From: Pleurocapsa sp. CCALA 161
GTDB lineage: Bacteria > Cyanobacteriota > Cyanobacteriia > Cyanobacteriales > Xenococcaceae
Assembly: GCF_003003995.1 (NCBI RefSeq)
Contig: NZ_PVWF01000035.1
Coordinates: forward strand, 1-44,183
DNA length: 44,183 bases
Reading direction: 5' to 3'
Shown here: in pieces, positions 16,217 to 25,161 of the stretch
How positions within the stretch are numbered: position 1 is the first letter of the stretch
Layout: every line of letters begins with the position of its first letter
Notes under the pieces: model-generated
The model's input: only the letters and a program-made list of their open reading frames with translations
What the model was told of the DNA's origin: nothing
Database searches by the model: none
Position numbers and translations under genes: made by a program

Positions 16217-16951
16217 CTAATACTTAACTAAAACTCCAGGCTGCTTCTGAATCGGTAAAACATCCACAATATCCGTTTGAGAACAATAGAAAAGATCTTC
16301 ATCCCCATTAAGTTTTAAGAGTCGCTGTCCATGACTACACTGACGAAAAACATTTAAAAGATTGTCTTTCCACTGTTCATAGAGAGCGATCGCGCCAATT
16401 ACTTCATCATTCCCAAACAGGTCAATTAAAGACGCATCACTTTGCTGTAAAATCGACTGGGCGATCGCTCCTGCACAAGCCGTATCTTCTACAGAATAGT
16501 CTCCCTCCCAACCTGAACCAACAATCCACACGGTTTCTGGTTGAGTTTCTAATAAATAATTAACTGCCGAACGGCGATTGATCTGTGCTGCGGTAATTAC
16601 TTGGGGCGAATGTTCGACTCGCTCAAGAGCGCGAGTTCCATTAGTGGTAGTCAAAAATAATCGTTTACTTTTAACCACTGATGGTTTACAGGCTAAGGGA
16701 GAATTCCCTAATTCAAAGCCTTTTACCGTCATACCACCTCTTTCTCCTGCCCTCAGACGTTTATCCGTTGACCAAGATTCGGATTGACGCATCAATTCTT
16801 CTATGTTACTAAATGTTTGGACAGCTTCAGCGCCAGCATCAAGAGCTGTAGCAATGGTGGTGGTTGCTCTTAAAACGTCAATAACTACCGCGCAATCAGG
16901 TAGTCTATCTGTCGGAGTTCTCTCAGGAGTATGGTAAACGAATAATTTCAC
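16217..16951 (-). CDS. comB: 2-phosphosulfolactate phosphatase (ComB)
   Basis: 244 residues from GTG 16951, where the family N-terminus [37 protein letters not shown] begins; an ATG at 16981 would add ten residues. Other family blocks are [28 protein letters not shown] and [21 protein letters not shown]. In methanogens ComB makes sulfolactate for coenzyme M. Cyanobacterial homologues are common, but no coenzyme M pathway is expected, so the physiological role is unclear. Length is normal. It is divergent from the DUF1565 gene with a 193-nt gap. Confidence 0.88.
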   Translation of the reverse strand: MKLFVYHTPERTPTDRLPDCAVVIDVLRATTTIATALDAGAEAVQTFSNIEELMRQSESWSTDKRLRAGERGGMTVKGFELGNSPLACKPSVVKSKRLFLTTTNGTRALERVEHSPQVITAAQINRRSAVNYLLETQPETVWIVGSGWEGDYSVEDTACAGAIAQSILQQSDASLIDLFGNDEVIGAIALYEQWKDNLLNVFRQCSHGQRLLKLNGDEDLFYCSQTDIVDVLPIQKQPGVLVKY

Positions 16952-17144
16952 GCTGGCACTATTAATTTTAATTAAATACAATCGATCAAAACTTACGCAA
17001 TTATACGTTATTTATATTTATCTAAACCTAGATATTATCCACCGTAAATTAGGATTAACTTTTCAGTTCTAGAACTCAAAGTTTTGATCGATACTGTTCT
17101 TAAATTTTTATTTAGCAATCCCATTTAACCTCGTAAGCGAAATT

Positions 17145-18677
17145 ATGGAAAGTAGCGATTGTCACACCAACCCAAAACTGAGCTTTAGTTTATGCCAGTT
17201 ATCGCGATTAAACCAGTTGACTCATTTGTTCCTGATGGTATCGATTATTGCTTTGCCCTGTAAGATGGTGCTGCAAACTAGCCCCACTATGGCACAGGAA
17301 ATTGCTCATCCTTCTTTAAATAAAAATAACAAGATTATCTATGTCGATCCTCAAGACGGTGATGACGATCGCCTAGGTAAAAAATCATCTCCTCTACAAA
17401 CTATTACTCAAGCCCTAAAAATAGCTCCTGCTGGTAGTACAATTCAGTTAGCCAATGGAACTTATAGCGAAAAAACAGGAGAAAAGTTCCCTTTAATCCT
17501 TGATAAACAGATTATTATCCAAGGAAATCCCCAAAATCAAGGCTATAAAACAATTATTCAAGGAGATGGTTACTTCATTAGTCCTACAGGTGCGGGACAA
17601 AACATAGCGATCGCCGCTCTCAAAGATGCAGGTAGTATCATTGGTATCACCGTCACCAACAACCACTCTAGAGGACACGGTATCTGGGTTGAATCTGCTA
17701 GTCCCCGTATAGTCAACAATACCTTGACCCGTAACGGGAATACAGGAGTTTCGGTTAATGGTAAAAGTTCTCCGTTAATCGAAAATAATTATTTTTACAA
17801 CAATTTAGGCAACGGTCTATTAATTTACGGCACTTCGCAACCTCAAGTAATTAAAAACACCTTTGAACAGACAGGATTTGGCATCAGTTTGGTGCAACAT
17901 GCTACTGCTAAGATTACTGACAATATCTTTGATGGCAATCGCATCGGTATTATCTTGGAAGGCACTTCCCAAGCAACTTTGCGCCATAATGAAGTGATCA
18001 ATTCTAGCGAAGCAGGCTTAACGGCGATCGCTCAATCTCACGTCGATCTCGGCACCGATAACGAACCTGGCCAGAATATCTTTCGCAGTAATCACAAGCT
18101 AGATATTCAAAATGCCACTAGCAATGAAATTGTGGCAGTCGGAACAGAAGTTCAGGGCGATACCCAAGGTGATATCAGTTTTGAACGAGGAACGTTTGTT
18201 GCTAGTAAAAATAGTGCTTTAAAGGATTTACCCCCTCTACCACCTTTACCTCCTCGCCACGATCTAGCTCAACCTACTCTACCCCCTGTAAACCCCAATG
18301 AAATAGAGCCAACACCAGCTAATTTGCCTGCGCCTCCCCCTGTACTAGCCAGCAGTACAGGTGATAAAGAATTAGTTTTCAGTTCCCCCTCTGGTTCTAG
18401 CGAGACTTCTGACGTTATACCGATACCCTATCCCCCAACCGTTAGTAGTTCATCTAGCACATTTGGTTCTTCTGCTCCAGTTAAATATAAAGTATTGGTA
18501 GAAGTTTTGGATGATGGAGAAGCAGATGAAGTGCGATCGCTCTACCCCGAAGCCTTTGAAACTATCTTGCAAGGAGAGTCGTGGCTACAGGTAGGAGCAT
18601 TTAATAATTTGGCTAAAGCTAAACAGGCAGAACAAAACTTGGTTAACCTGGGTTTTGCAACTTATCTTTTAGAATAG
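17145..18677 (+). CDS. DUF1565 beta-helix exported protein with SPOR-like C-terminus
   Basis: 510 residues. A late signal sequence (hydrophobic about 27-46, likely cleavage after MAQ near 51) is followed by a DUF1565 start (IIYVDPQDGDDDRLGKKSSPLQTITQAL, typical of secreted pectate-lyase-like folds). A beta-helix of short repeats follows to about residue 340 (NNTLTRNGNTGVSVNGKSSP, NTFEQTGFGISLV). Next is a proline-rich linker (PPLPPLPPRHDLAQPTLPP), and a C-terminal region, about 440-510, with LQVGAFNNLAKAKQAEQNLVNLGF, like a SPOR peptidoglycan-binding domain. An envelope role is inferred; no catalytic residues are assigned. The next gene begins 25 nt downstream. Confidence 0.82.
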   Translation: MESSDCHTNPKLSFSLCQLSRLNQLTHLFLMVSIIALPCKMVLQTSPTMAQEIAHPSLNKNNKIIYVDPQDGDDDRLGKKSSPLQTITQALKIAPAGSTIQLANGTYSEKTGEKFPLILDKQIIIQGNPQNQGYKTIIQGDGYFISPTGAGQNIAIAALKDAGSIIGITVTNNHSRGHGIWVESASPRIVNNTLTRNGNTGVSVNGKSSPLIENNYFYNNLGNGLLIYGTSQPQVIKNTFEQTGFGISLVQHATAKITDNIFDGNRIGIILEGTSQATLRHNEVINSSEAGLTAIAQSHVDLGTDNEPGQNIFRSNHKLDIQNATSNEIVAVGTEVQGDTQGDISFERGTFVASKNSALKDLPPLPPLPPRHDLAQPTLPPVNPNEIEPTPANLPAPPPVLASSTGDKELVFSSPSGSSETSDVIPIPYPPTVSSSSSTFGSSAPVKYKVLVEVLDDGEADEVRSLYPEAFETILQGESWLQVGAFNNLAKAKQAEQNLVNLGFATYLLE

Positions 18678-18702
18678 ATTAAATCTCCAATGTCAAAAAA
18701 CA

Positions 18703-19143
18703 ATGACCACAATTGTTAAGCATCGTCGCACAGGTAACAAATATATTTTGCTAGGTATCAATGGTGAGGCAAAGACAGCTAATCCATCTCGCTTTATTAC
18801 TGAGTTGTTTAATCAGGAAAAGTCAGAAGTCTCATGTTCGGCAACAGTTTGTGATGTCCAGGGCAATATTTTTCTAGCCTATATTGATGATCTAGTAGTA
18901 GTTGAGATAGATGGTATTAAACCAGCAGAAATTTTACCCGCAACTACTTCCCAAACTGTCAAAGATGATTGGCGATCGCCATCTCCTGAGTTTGAAGAAG
19001 AATTTGAAGACGAGGATGAAGATGAGGATGAACTCAATCAAGAACAAGAAGCAGTTCAACCTATTCCACTCCAGTCTTCCGTTGTTGAAAGTTTAGATGC
19101 ACCCAATTTGGATCGAGTTAATGATGATGAAGATTGGATCTAA
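18703..19143 (+). CDS. Conserved cyanobacterial acidic-tail protein
   Basis: 146 residues. The N-terminal part (MTTIVKHRRTGNKYILLGINGEAKTANPSRFI) and IFLAYIDDLVVVEIDGIKP form a small beta-rich domain that looks conserved. The C-terminal half is strongly acidic (EEEFEDEDEDEDELNQEQE) and probably disordered. No signal peptide or helix. I associate the N-terminal pattern with cyanobacterial hypothetical proteins but know no function. It follows the DUF1565 gene by 25 nt and may be co-transcribed. The acidic tail lies in a GAxGAx repeat tract in the DNA. Confidence 0.7.
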   Translation: MTTIVKHRRTGNKYILLGINGEAKTANPSRFITELFNQEKSEVSCSATVCDVQGNIFLAYIDDLVVVEIDGIKPAEILPATTSQTVKDDWRSPSPEFEEEFEDEDEDEDELNQEQEAVQPIPLQSSVVESLDAPNLDRVNDDEDWI

Positions 19144-19336
19144 TCCTAAATCCTGTAAGAATTTTCGCCCTGATACCCTGTTGATCAAAAGGGAGCTTAA
19201 TGATTTTCTACATTGGTCGACAGTAAAAACATATTTTGACCGAATTCTCAAGCTCGTCAATTGGGTTATCAACTTGAACTGACTCCCATGAACTGAGTTT
19301 TTGAACTTTGCTTAATTGTCTATTTTCAAGACAGGT

Positions 19337-21829
19337 CTAAGGTAAATTTCCTAGATAAGCATCGATCATTGCTGAATCTTGCCTCAACTCGCCAGGTGTC
19401 CCTGTTTTGATGATTTTTCCTGTTTCTAGGATGTAGAGACGATGAGCAACGGTAAAGGCTAATTGAGCCATTTGATCGACCAACAGGATCGAAATTCCTT
19501 CTTCACACAATGATGCTAGAGTTGCATAAAGAGATACAACTAGCTGTGGTGCTAATCCCAGGGAAGGCTCGTCTAGTAGCAAAACTTGTGGTTTAGCCAT
19601 CAATCCACGGGCGATCGCGAGCATTTGCTGTTCTCCTCCCGAAAGCAACCCAGCCTGTTGATTACGCAGGGGTTTTAAAGCTGGAAAACGATCCAGCATT
19701 TGCTCTATATCTGTGACGACGGCAGCATCTTGTCGCTGAAATGCGCCTAAGCGCAAGTTATCCATCACGGATAGTTGGGTAAATACTTGTCTGCCTTCAG
19801 GAATCAAGACTACGCCTTTTTTAGCCAGGTGTTGCGGGAATAGCTTAGTCAAATTCTCGCCACGAAACAATACCCGTCCCGATCGCGGAGTTAATAATTG
19901 AGCAATACTTTTGAGCAAGGTGGTTTTTCCTGCGCCATTAGCACCGACGACGGCAACTAATTCTCCCTGACGAACTTCTAAAGATACTGCTTGTAAAACC
20001 TGAAGTTTTCCATATCCTACGGTGAGGCGATCGATTGCGAGGATTGGGGTTGTCGAGTTGCTTAAGGTCGAACTGACATGATTATTGGCAACTCCTAAAT
20101 AAGCTTCTAAAACCCGTGGATTGTTTCTGACTTTAACAGGAGTGTCATTACAGATTATTCGACCGCGATCGAGAACGACAATGCGATCGCTAATTTCCAT
20201 GACCAAATTGATGTCATGTTCGATGACTATTACTTTAATTCCAGAATTTGCCAAACAACGTAACAGCTTTGCTAGGGAAGCTCTCTGCTGCTGTCCTAAT
20301 CCTGCTGCTGGCTCATCCAAGAGTATTACCTGGGGACTTGTGGCTAAAGCACGAGCAATTTCGATTAAACGGCGATCGCCAAAAGATAAACTATCAGCAC
20401 CGGCATGAATATCATCTTGATAGCCCACAAAAGCCAGCAGTTCAATCAATTTGGCTTCTAGAGATTTTTTTTTCTCCCTAGCAAGTAAAGCGGTGAAAAT
20501 ATTGCCTAAGCGATCGCCTCTATAGGCAACTTTTAAATTATCTAATACCGAAAGCGAATTAAACAGGCGAGTAGTTTGAAAGGTACGACTCAAGCCAGCA
20601 TGAGCAATTTCTAAGGTATGTTTACCAGTTAAGTCGAGGTTGCCTAAACAAACGCCACCAGATTCGGCACGATAGAAACCGACCAAAAGATTGAGTAAGG
20701 TAGTTTTCCCAGCACCATTAGGGCCAATAATCGAGGTGATAGTTCCCGATTGAGCCACAAAATCGACATGATCGACAGCTTGGACACCGCCAAAACTAAT
20801 GGTCATTTGTGCCACTTTAAGAGGCAGATTATTTTGATTTTTGACTACTAAGGCTGGCACATAATCCAGGGACATTGCTGGAGGATAAACCACATTAGAG
20901 TGACTCCAACGTTTAACGAAAAAGCTGACTATTCCTTCTGGTGTCAACCATAGAGTAAGTAACAGTAAAATACCAAAAACTAATAGTTGATAGTCGGCAA
21001 AATTACCCAGTAATTCAGGTAAAATCACCAAGGCGATCGCTCCCACTAGCGATCCAGCTACCGTACCTAAACCGCCTAAAATAGCGACTAAAAGAAACAG
21101 GATGGAGCGATGAAAAGTAAAACTACCAGGGCTGATAAATCCCACAATTGAAGCAAAAAATACTCCTCCCAAACCTGTAAAAGCAGCGGAAACAGCAAAA
21201 GCCATTAAGCGTATTTTTAGTGCATTTAAACCAATCGCAGTGGCAGCAATTTCATCATCCCGTACCGCTTGCCACGCCCTACCCCAATCATGATTTTTGA
21301 TTGCAGCAAAAAATATTAAAGCTAAGATAGCTGCGATCCAGGCTAGCAAAACTACATTTTGTCTAGCTGGTGGTAAATTGAACAGTGTAGGCTGAGGAAT
21401 ATTAAAAATTCCGCCAAAACCTCCCGTTAAGTCTACCCATTCAACTAAGATTCGCTCAATAATAATGCCAAAAGCTACCGTTATCATAGCCAAATAGGGA
21501 CCTGTGACCCGCAAAGCAGGAGCAGCCAAAATTAAACCTGTGACCGCAGATATAATGACAGCAAGAATCGTAGCCAACCAAAAATTCCAGTGCAGTTTGG
21601 TCATCAATAAAGAACTGCTATAAGCACCAATAGCAAAAAAACCAGCATGACCAATAGAAACTTGTCCCGACAATCCAGTCAGGATATTCAAACCAACACC
21701 GACTAAAACAGTTACGGCGATCGTTCCTAGTACATGTAAATAGTAAGTATTCTGAGTTAAGCATATAGCCAGTAATACTAAGATGATTAATCCTAACCAG
21801 AGCCAGGTGTACGTCAATAATTTTTTCAT
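19337..21829 (-). CDS. Branched-chain amino-acid ABC transporter LivM-LivG-LivF fusion
   Basis: 830 residues joining three normally separate subunits. Residues 1-305 are a LivM permease (about ten helices, GLSGQVSIGHAGFFAIGAY). Residues about 336-580 are a LivG ATPase: Walker A GPNGAGKTT 369-377, signature LSFGD 481-485, Walker B VILLDEP 501-507. Residues about 597-830 are a LivF ATPase: GANGAGKTT 629-637, LSGGE 729-733, LLLDEP 750-755. Together with LivH (divergent, 132 nt away) this would make a complete importer apart from the binding protein, which is not in the window. The substrate may be branched-chain amino acids or related amides. No stop or frameshift lies at either junction. Confidence 0.9.
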   Translation of the reverse strand: MKKLLTYTWLWLGLIILVLLAICLTQNTYYLHVLGTIAVTVLVGVGLNILTGLSGQVSIGHAGFFAIGAYSSSLLMTKLHWNFWLATILAVIISAVTGLILAAPALRVTGPYLAMITVAFGIIIERILVEWVDLTGGFGGIFNIPQPTLFNLPPARQNVVLLAWIAAILALIFFAAIKNHDWGRAWQAVRDDEIAATAIGLNALKIRLMAFAVSAAFTGLGGVFFASIVGFISPGSFTFHRSILFLLVAILGGLGTVAGSLVGAIALVILPELLGNFADYQLLVFGILLLLTLWLTPEGIVSFFVKRWSHSNVVYPPAMSLDYVPALVVKNQNNLPLKVAQMTISFGGVQAVDHVDFVAQSGTITSIIGPNGAGKTTLLNLLVGFYRAESGGVCLGNLDLTGKHTLEIAHAGLSRTFQTTRLFNSLSVLDNLKVAYRGDRLGNIFTALLAREKKKSLEAKLIELLAFVGYQDDIHAGADSLSFGDRRLIEIARALATSPQVILLDEPAAGLGQQQRASLAKLLRCLANSGIKVIVIEHDINLVMEISDRIVVLDRGRIICNDTPVKVRNNPRVLEAYLGVANNHVSSTLSNSTTPILAIDRLTVGYGKLQVLQAVSLEVRQGELVAVVGANGAGKTTLLKSIAQLLTPRSGRVLFRGENLTKLFPQHLAKKGVVLIPEGRQVFTQLSVMDNLRLGAFQRQDAAVVTDIEQMLDRFPALKPLRNQQAGLLSGGEQQMLAIARGLMAKPQVLLLDEPSLGLAPQLVVSLYATLASLCEEGISILLVDQMAQLAFTVAHRLYILETGKIIKTGTPGELRQDSAMIDAYLGNLP

Positions 21830-21961
21830 TGTTACTTCGAGTACAGCCTAAAAACAATTTGAAGATCTTTTTTCTCTTGATTTGACAAGACTTAAAGTTT
21901 AAAGCTTTGGTGAAAACTAGCTAATTTGAACTAAAACTAATTCACATCGGACGTATAAATA

Positions 21962-22831
21962 ATGCTCCAGCAATTTATTATTTCAGGAATCGCCATCGGC
22001 AGTGTGTACAGCTTAATCGCCTTAGGTTTTCAAATTACCTATTCTATTTCCAACACCATGAATTTTTCTCAGGGTGCTTCTGTAATGTTGGGGGCAGTTA
22101 TTTGCTACTTGTTTAATATTACCCTGGGCTGGCATATTGTCATTGCCATTCCCTTGTCTTTAATAATATGCGCTGTCTTTGGGCTAATCGTCGAAAGAAT
22201 AGCCGTGCGTCCATTTGCCGTTGATGGTTCAAACTCTTGGTTGCTGACTACGATCGCCCTGGGGATTATTGTCGAAAATTTAGTTATGCTCACCTTTGGT
22301 AAAGAAGTACGGGCTTATCCTTCTGCTTTAGTCCAGACACCAATTAATATTTTGGGTTTTGGCGTTTTTCCTCTAGAACTATTGACTCCCTTTGTCAGCC
22401 TCGCGATCGCCTTGACTCTTCGTTTAACTTTTACTCGTACCCTTTGGGGCAAGGCATTTATTGCTGCTAGCGAAAACCCCGACACGGCTAAAATCATGGG
22501 GATCAATGTTGAAGGAGCGATCGCCTTTGCTTTTGCTCTCTCTACGGTTTTAGCAGGAGTTGCCGGAATTCTGATTGCACCTATTTATAACGTTTCCGCA
22601 GGGATGGCTACTCTACTAGGATTAAAAGCTTTTGCTACAGCCATTATTGGTGGACTAAACAGTCCCTGGGGAATTGCGATCGCGGGAATACTTTATGGCA
22701 TAGTCGAATCTTTAGCAGCAGGCTATCTTGGTGGCAGCTATCGCGAAATTATTGGCTTTGTTATAGTAATTCTGGCTTTAACTTTGAAGCCTAATGGGTT
22801 ATTCGCCAAGAGCCAAATCTTAAAAATATAG
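21962..22831 (+). CDS. livH: Branched-chain amino-acid ABC transporter permease LivH
   Basis: 289 residues with about eight helices. The start LQQFIISGIAIGSVYSLIALGFQITYSISNTMNFSQG is the classic LivH N-terminus (GSxYALxALGxxLxYGxxxxxNFAHG). The coupling-loop region (ASENPDTAKIMGINVEGAIAFAFALSTVLAGVAGIL) and the end GGLNSPWGIAIAGILYGIVESLAAGYLG are also typical. It pairs with the LivM part of the fused protein on the opposite strand, so one divergent promoter region (21830-21961) could serve both. It is followed at 222 nt by the suf cluster, which has its own promoter. Confidence 0.88.
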   Translation: MLQQFIISGIAIGSVYSLIALGFQITYSISNTMNFSQGASVMLGAVICYLFNITLGWHIVIAIPLSLIICAVFGLIVERIAVRPFAVDGSNSWLLTTIALGIIVENLVMLTFGKEVRAYPSALVQTPINILGFGVFPLELLTPFVSLAIALTLRLTFTRTLWGKAFIAASENPDTAKIMGINVEGAIAFAFALSTVLAGVAGILIAPIYNVSAGMATLLGLKAFATAIIGGLNSPWGIAIAGILYGIVESLAAGYLGGSYREIIGFVIVILALTLKPNGLFAKSQILKI

Positions 22832-22902
22832 AAGTAGATCTAGATTTAAAGCGATCGCTGATCGGACAAAAAAATCAAGTTCGCCACAATTTTGACAGTA
22901 GC

Positions 22903-22931
22903 TTGATGGTCGATGTAGTCTACAATATACT
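22903..22931 (+). promoter_or_regulatory. Predicted promoter of sufCDS
   Basis: TTGATG (22903-22908) and TATACT (22926-22931) are separated by exactly 17 nt, a good sigma70-type match. The start of transcription would fall near 22938, inside the SufR-type operator and about 116 nt before sufC. Confidence 0.55.
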
Positions 22932-22935
22932 TAAA

Positions 22936-22949
22936 CAACATTTTTGTTG
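22936..22949 (+). promoter_or_regulatory. SufR-type operator CAAC-N6-GTTG
   Basis: CAAC (22936-22939), ATTTTT, GTTG (22946-22949). This is the inverted repeat reported for the Fe-S repressor SufR in Synechocystis. It lies within the longer symmetric sequence AAACAACA-TTT-TGTTGTTT, just after the predicted -10 box, where a bound repressor would block initiation. A hairpin in RNA is an alternative reading. Confidence 0.7.
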
Positions 22950-23053
22950 TTTTAATCTGTCTCCTAAATTTCCATTTTATAGTTCTCTACAGTATATATT
23001 TTCTGTCTGAGAATATTAAAGCCTACAGTTATCAATTGTTTATTTAGCAAACA

Positions 23054-23830
23054 ATGAGTGAAACGATTTTATCAGTACGTAATTTAACCGCCAACATTGA
23101 TGGGACTCCAATTCTTAAAGGAGTCAACCTAGAGATTAAAGCTGGAGAAGTCCATGTAATTATGGGGCGTAACGGTTCAGGAAAAAGCACCCTCTCTAAA
23201 ATCATTGCAGGACATCCAGACTATGAAGTTACTGGTGGGGAAATTATTTACCAGGGCAAGGATGTCGTTGATTTAGAACCTAATGAACGAGCTAACAGTG
23301 GCATATTTTTAGCCTTTCAATATCCTTTGGCAATTCCAGGGGTGAGTAATCTCGATTTTATGCGGGTGGCATATAACGCTAAACGTAAGTATCAAGGATT
23401 AGAAGAAATTGACACCTTTGATTTTGAAGACTTGATTGAAGAAAAGTTAGAAGTTGTCAAAATGAAGTCTAGCTTTTTAGAACGCAGTCTTAATGAGGGT
23501 TTTTCTGGAGGAGAAAAGAAGCGTAATGAAATTCTCCAGATGGCATTATTAGATCCTACTTTAACTATTCTCGATGAAATCGATTCAGGTCTGGATATTG
23601 ATGCCCTAAGAATTGTTTCCGATGGCGTAAATCAGCTGAGAACTCCTGAAAAATCTCTTTTGGTAATTACTCACTATCAACGTCTACTAGACTATATTGA
23701 GCCAGATTTTGTCCACGTAATGCAAGAAGGCAAGATTATTACGAGTGGCGGTAAAGAGTTAGCTTTAGAACTAGAGTCTCGCGGTTACGATTTTCTCGAC
23801 GATAAATCTACAGTGGAGGTCGGAATTTAA
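23054..23830 (+). CDS. sufC: Fe-S cluster assembly ATPase SufC
   Basis: 258 residues. Walker [10 protein letters not shown] (38-46), signature FSGGE in the SufC-specific [16 protein letters not shown] (about 147-162), Walker B TLTILDE (169-175) followed by [10 protein letters not shown]. SufC is the cytoplasmic ATPase of the SufBCD scaffold, which builds Fe-S clusters for photosystem I, ferredoxin and others. Its TAA overlaps the sufD ATG (TAATG), showing translational coupling. sufB, usually just upstream in cyanobacteria, is missing; instead livH and a SufR-type promoter precede it. Confidence 0.95.
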   Translation: MSETILSVRNLTANIDGTPILKGVNLEIKAGEVHVIMGRNGSGKSTLSKIIAGHPDYEVTGGEIIYQGKDVVDLEPNERANSGIFLAFQYPLAIPGVSNLDFMRVAYNAKRKYQGLEEIDTFDFEDLIEEKLEVVKMKSSFLERSLNEGFSGGEKKRNEILQMALLDPTLTILDEIDSGLDIDALRIVSDGVNQLRTPEKSLLVITHYQRLLDYIEPDFVHVMQEGKIITSGGKELALELESRGYDFLDDKSTVEVGI

Positions 23831-25149
23831 TGGCGGTACAAATTCCTTTTTCTACTATTTCGCAAATTGATAAAGACACTGTAGTAGAAGATATTTTCTT
23901 TACTGGTTTATTGCAGCAGTGTCAGGTAAATCAAGCTGCACCTCAATGGCTTAAAGATCTTCGCCAGCAGTCTAAAAGCTGGTTGTCTCGTTTATCAGTG
24001 CCGACAAAAAAAGATGAAGATTGGCGTTTTATCGATTTATCGGCTTTGACAGCAGGTAAATTCGTCACCCCACGCAATATTGTAGGGGCGTTTCGCGAAA
24101 CGCCCATTTCAGAAACGGAAAACAGCCGTTTGGTATTTATCAATGGAATTTACAACGACGAATTATCTAACCTGGCTGGATTACCTCAAGGAATATATGT
24201 CGGCAGTTTAAACAACTTGCCAGATCACTACGATGCCGCTAAATACTTCGCCAAGCAACCAGGCGCGGATGCTTTTACGGCGTTAAATACCGCAGGGGGT
24301 GATGATGTAGCAGTAGTTTGGCTAGATAAAAATGTTGTAGTTGAAACGCCCATTCATCTAATATTTATTGCTGATGGCGAAACAGAGGCAAGCTTTGCCC
24401 AACCTCGCACCTTAATTGTGGCAGAAATAGGGTCTAGTATTTCTGTGCTTGAAGAATATTTTGGCACAGGGGAATACTTTACCAACGCAGTAACAGAAAT
24501 CTTTGTCCAAAGCAACTCCAGAGTAAATCATACTCGCCTACAGCAAGAATCAGATCTTAGTTATCATATTGGCAAAACTGCTGTATCTCAAGAGCGCGAT
24601 AGTCACTACACGATCAATGAGATAAATCTCGGGGCAAAACTATTTCGTCACAATCCTGAAATGTGGCAGCAGGGAGAACAAACCGAGACTAACCTTAATG
24701 GGTTAACAGTGGCTACAGGAGAACAGATATCCGATACTCATAGTATTATTGCCCTATCTAAACCTCACGGCACTACCAATCAACTGCATAAATGTATTAT
24801 AAGCGATCGCGCCCATACCATTTTTAACGGGAAAGTCTTTGTCCCCAAGGAAGCACAGCTAACGGATGCCACCCAGCTAAACCGCAATTTGATGCTCTCG
24901 CCTAAAGCTAGAGTTGATACTAAACCAGAATTACAGATTACCGCCGATAATGTTAAGTGCGCTCATGGGGCAACGGTAAGTCAGTTAGAAGCCGAAGAAA
25001 TATTTTATCTCCGTAGTCGTGGTTTGAGTGAAGATGACGCTAACCAACTATTGATCGATGCTTTTGCCAAGGAGATTATTGATCGCCTTCCCTTAGAATC
25101 CTTGAGAAATAGAATTACCCAAACTATCGAGCAGAAAATAAAGCATTAA
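23830..25149 (+). CDS. sufD: Fe-S cluster assembly protein SufD
   Basis: 439 residues of the SufBD family. Typical blocks are KKDEDWRFIDLSAL (about 58-71), the beta-helix core, and the C-terminal KCAHGATVSQLEAEEIFYLRSRGLSEDDANQLL with the functional CAHGA motif. It forms the scaffold with SufB and SufC. Residues 86-92 (GAFRETP) are encoded by a perfect 20-bp palindrome belonging to a dispersed repeat, inserted in frame between the N-terminal helical part and the core. The reading frame continues through it, so the protein should tolerate the insert. sufS follows 12 nt downstream. Confidence 0.93.
   Translation: MAVQIPFSTISQIDKDTVVEDIFFTGLLQQCQVNQAAPQWLKDLRQQSKSWLSRLSVPTKKDEDWRFIDLSALTAGKFVTPRNIVGAFRETPISETENSRLVFINGIYNDELSNLAGLPQGIYVGSLNNLPDHYDAAKYFAKQPGADAFTALNTAGGDDVAVVWLDKNVVVETPIHLIFIADGETEASFAQPRTLIVAEIGSSISVLEEYFGTGEYFTNAVTEIFVQSNSRVNHTRLQQESDLSYHIGKTAVSQERDSHYTINEINLGAKLFRHNPEMWQQGEQTETNLNGLTVATGEQISDTHSIIALSKPHGTTNQLHKCIISDRAHTIFNGKVFVPKEAQLTDATQLNRNLMLSPKARVDTKPELQITADNVKCAHGATVSQLEAEEIFYLRSRGLSEDDANQLLIDAFAKEIIDRLPLESLRNRITQTIEQKIKH
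24086..24105. repeat. 20-bp palindromic repeat inside sufD
   Basis: GGGCGTTTCGCGAAACGCCC is a perfect palindrome in the sufD coding sequence. With the preceding GTAG it has the same left end as the hairpin repeats at 11810 and 39306, so it looks like a member or relative of that family captured in frame. Confidence 0.85.
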
Positions 25150-25161
25150 CCAGCAATCAAC

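Noticed and set aside
21831-21844. GTTACTTCGAGTAC, near the NtcA consensus GTA-N8-TAC
   Set aside because: One half-site is off consensus and it lies two bases from the livMGF start codon, too close for a normal activator site.
22933-22955. AAACAACA-TTT-TGTTGTTT hairpin as a livH terminator
   Set aside because: It lies 100 nt after the livH stop and just after a good promoter for sufC, and its core is the exact SufR-type pattern; an operator explains it better.
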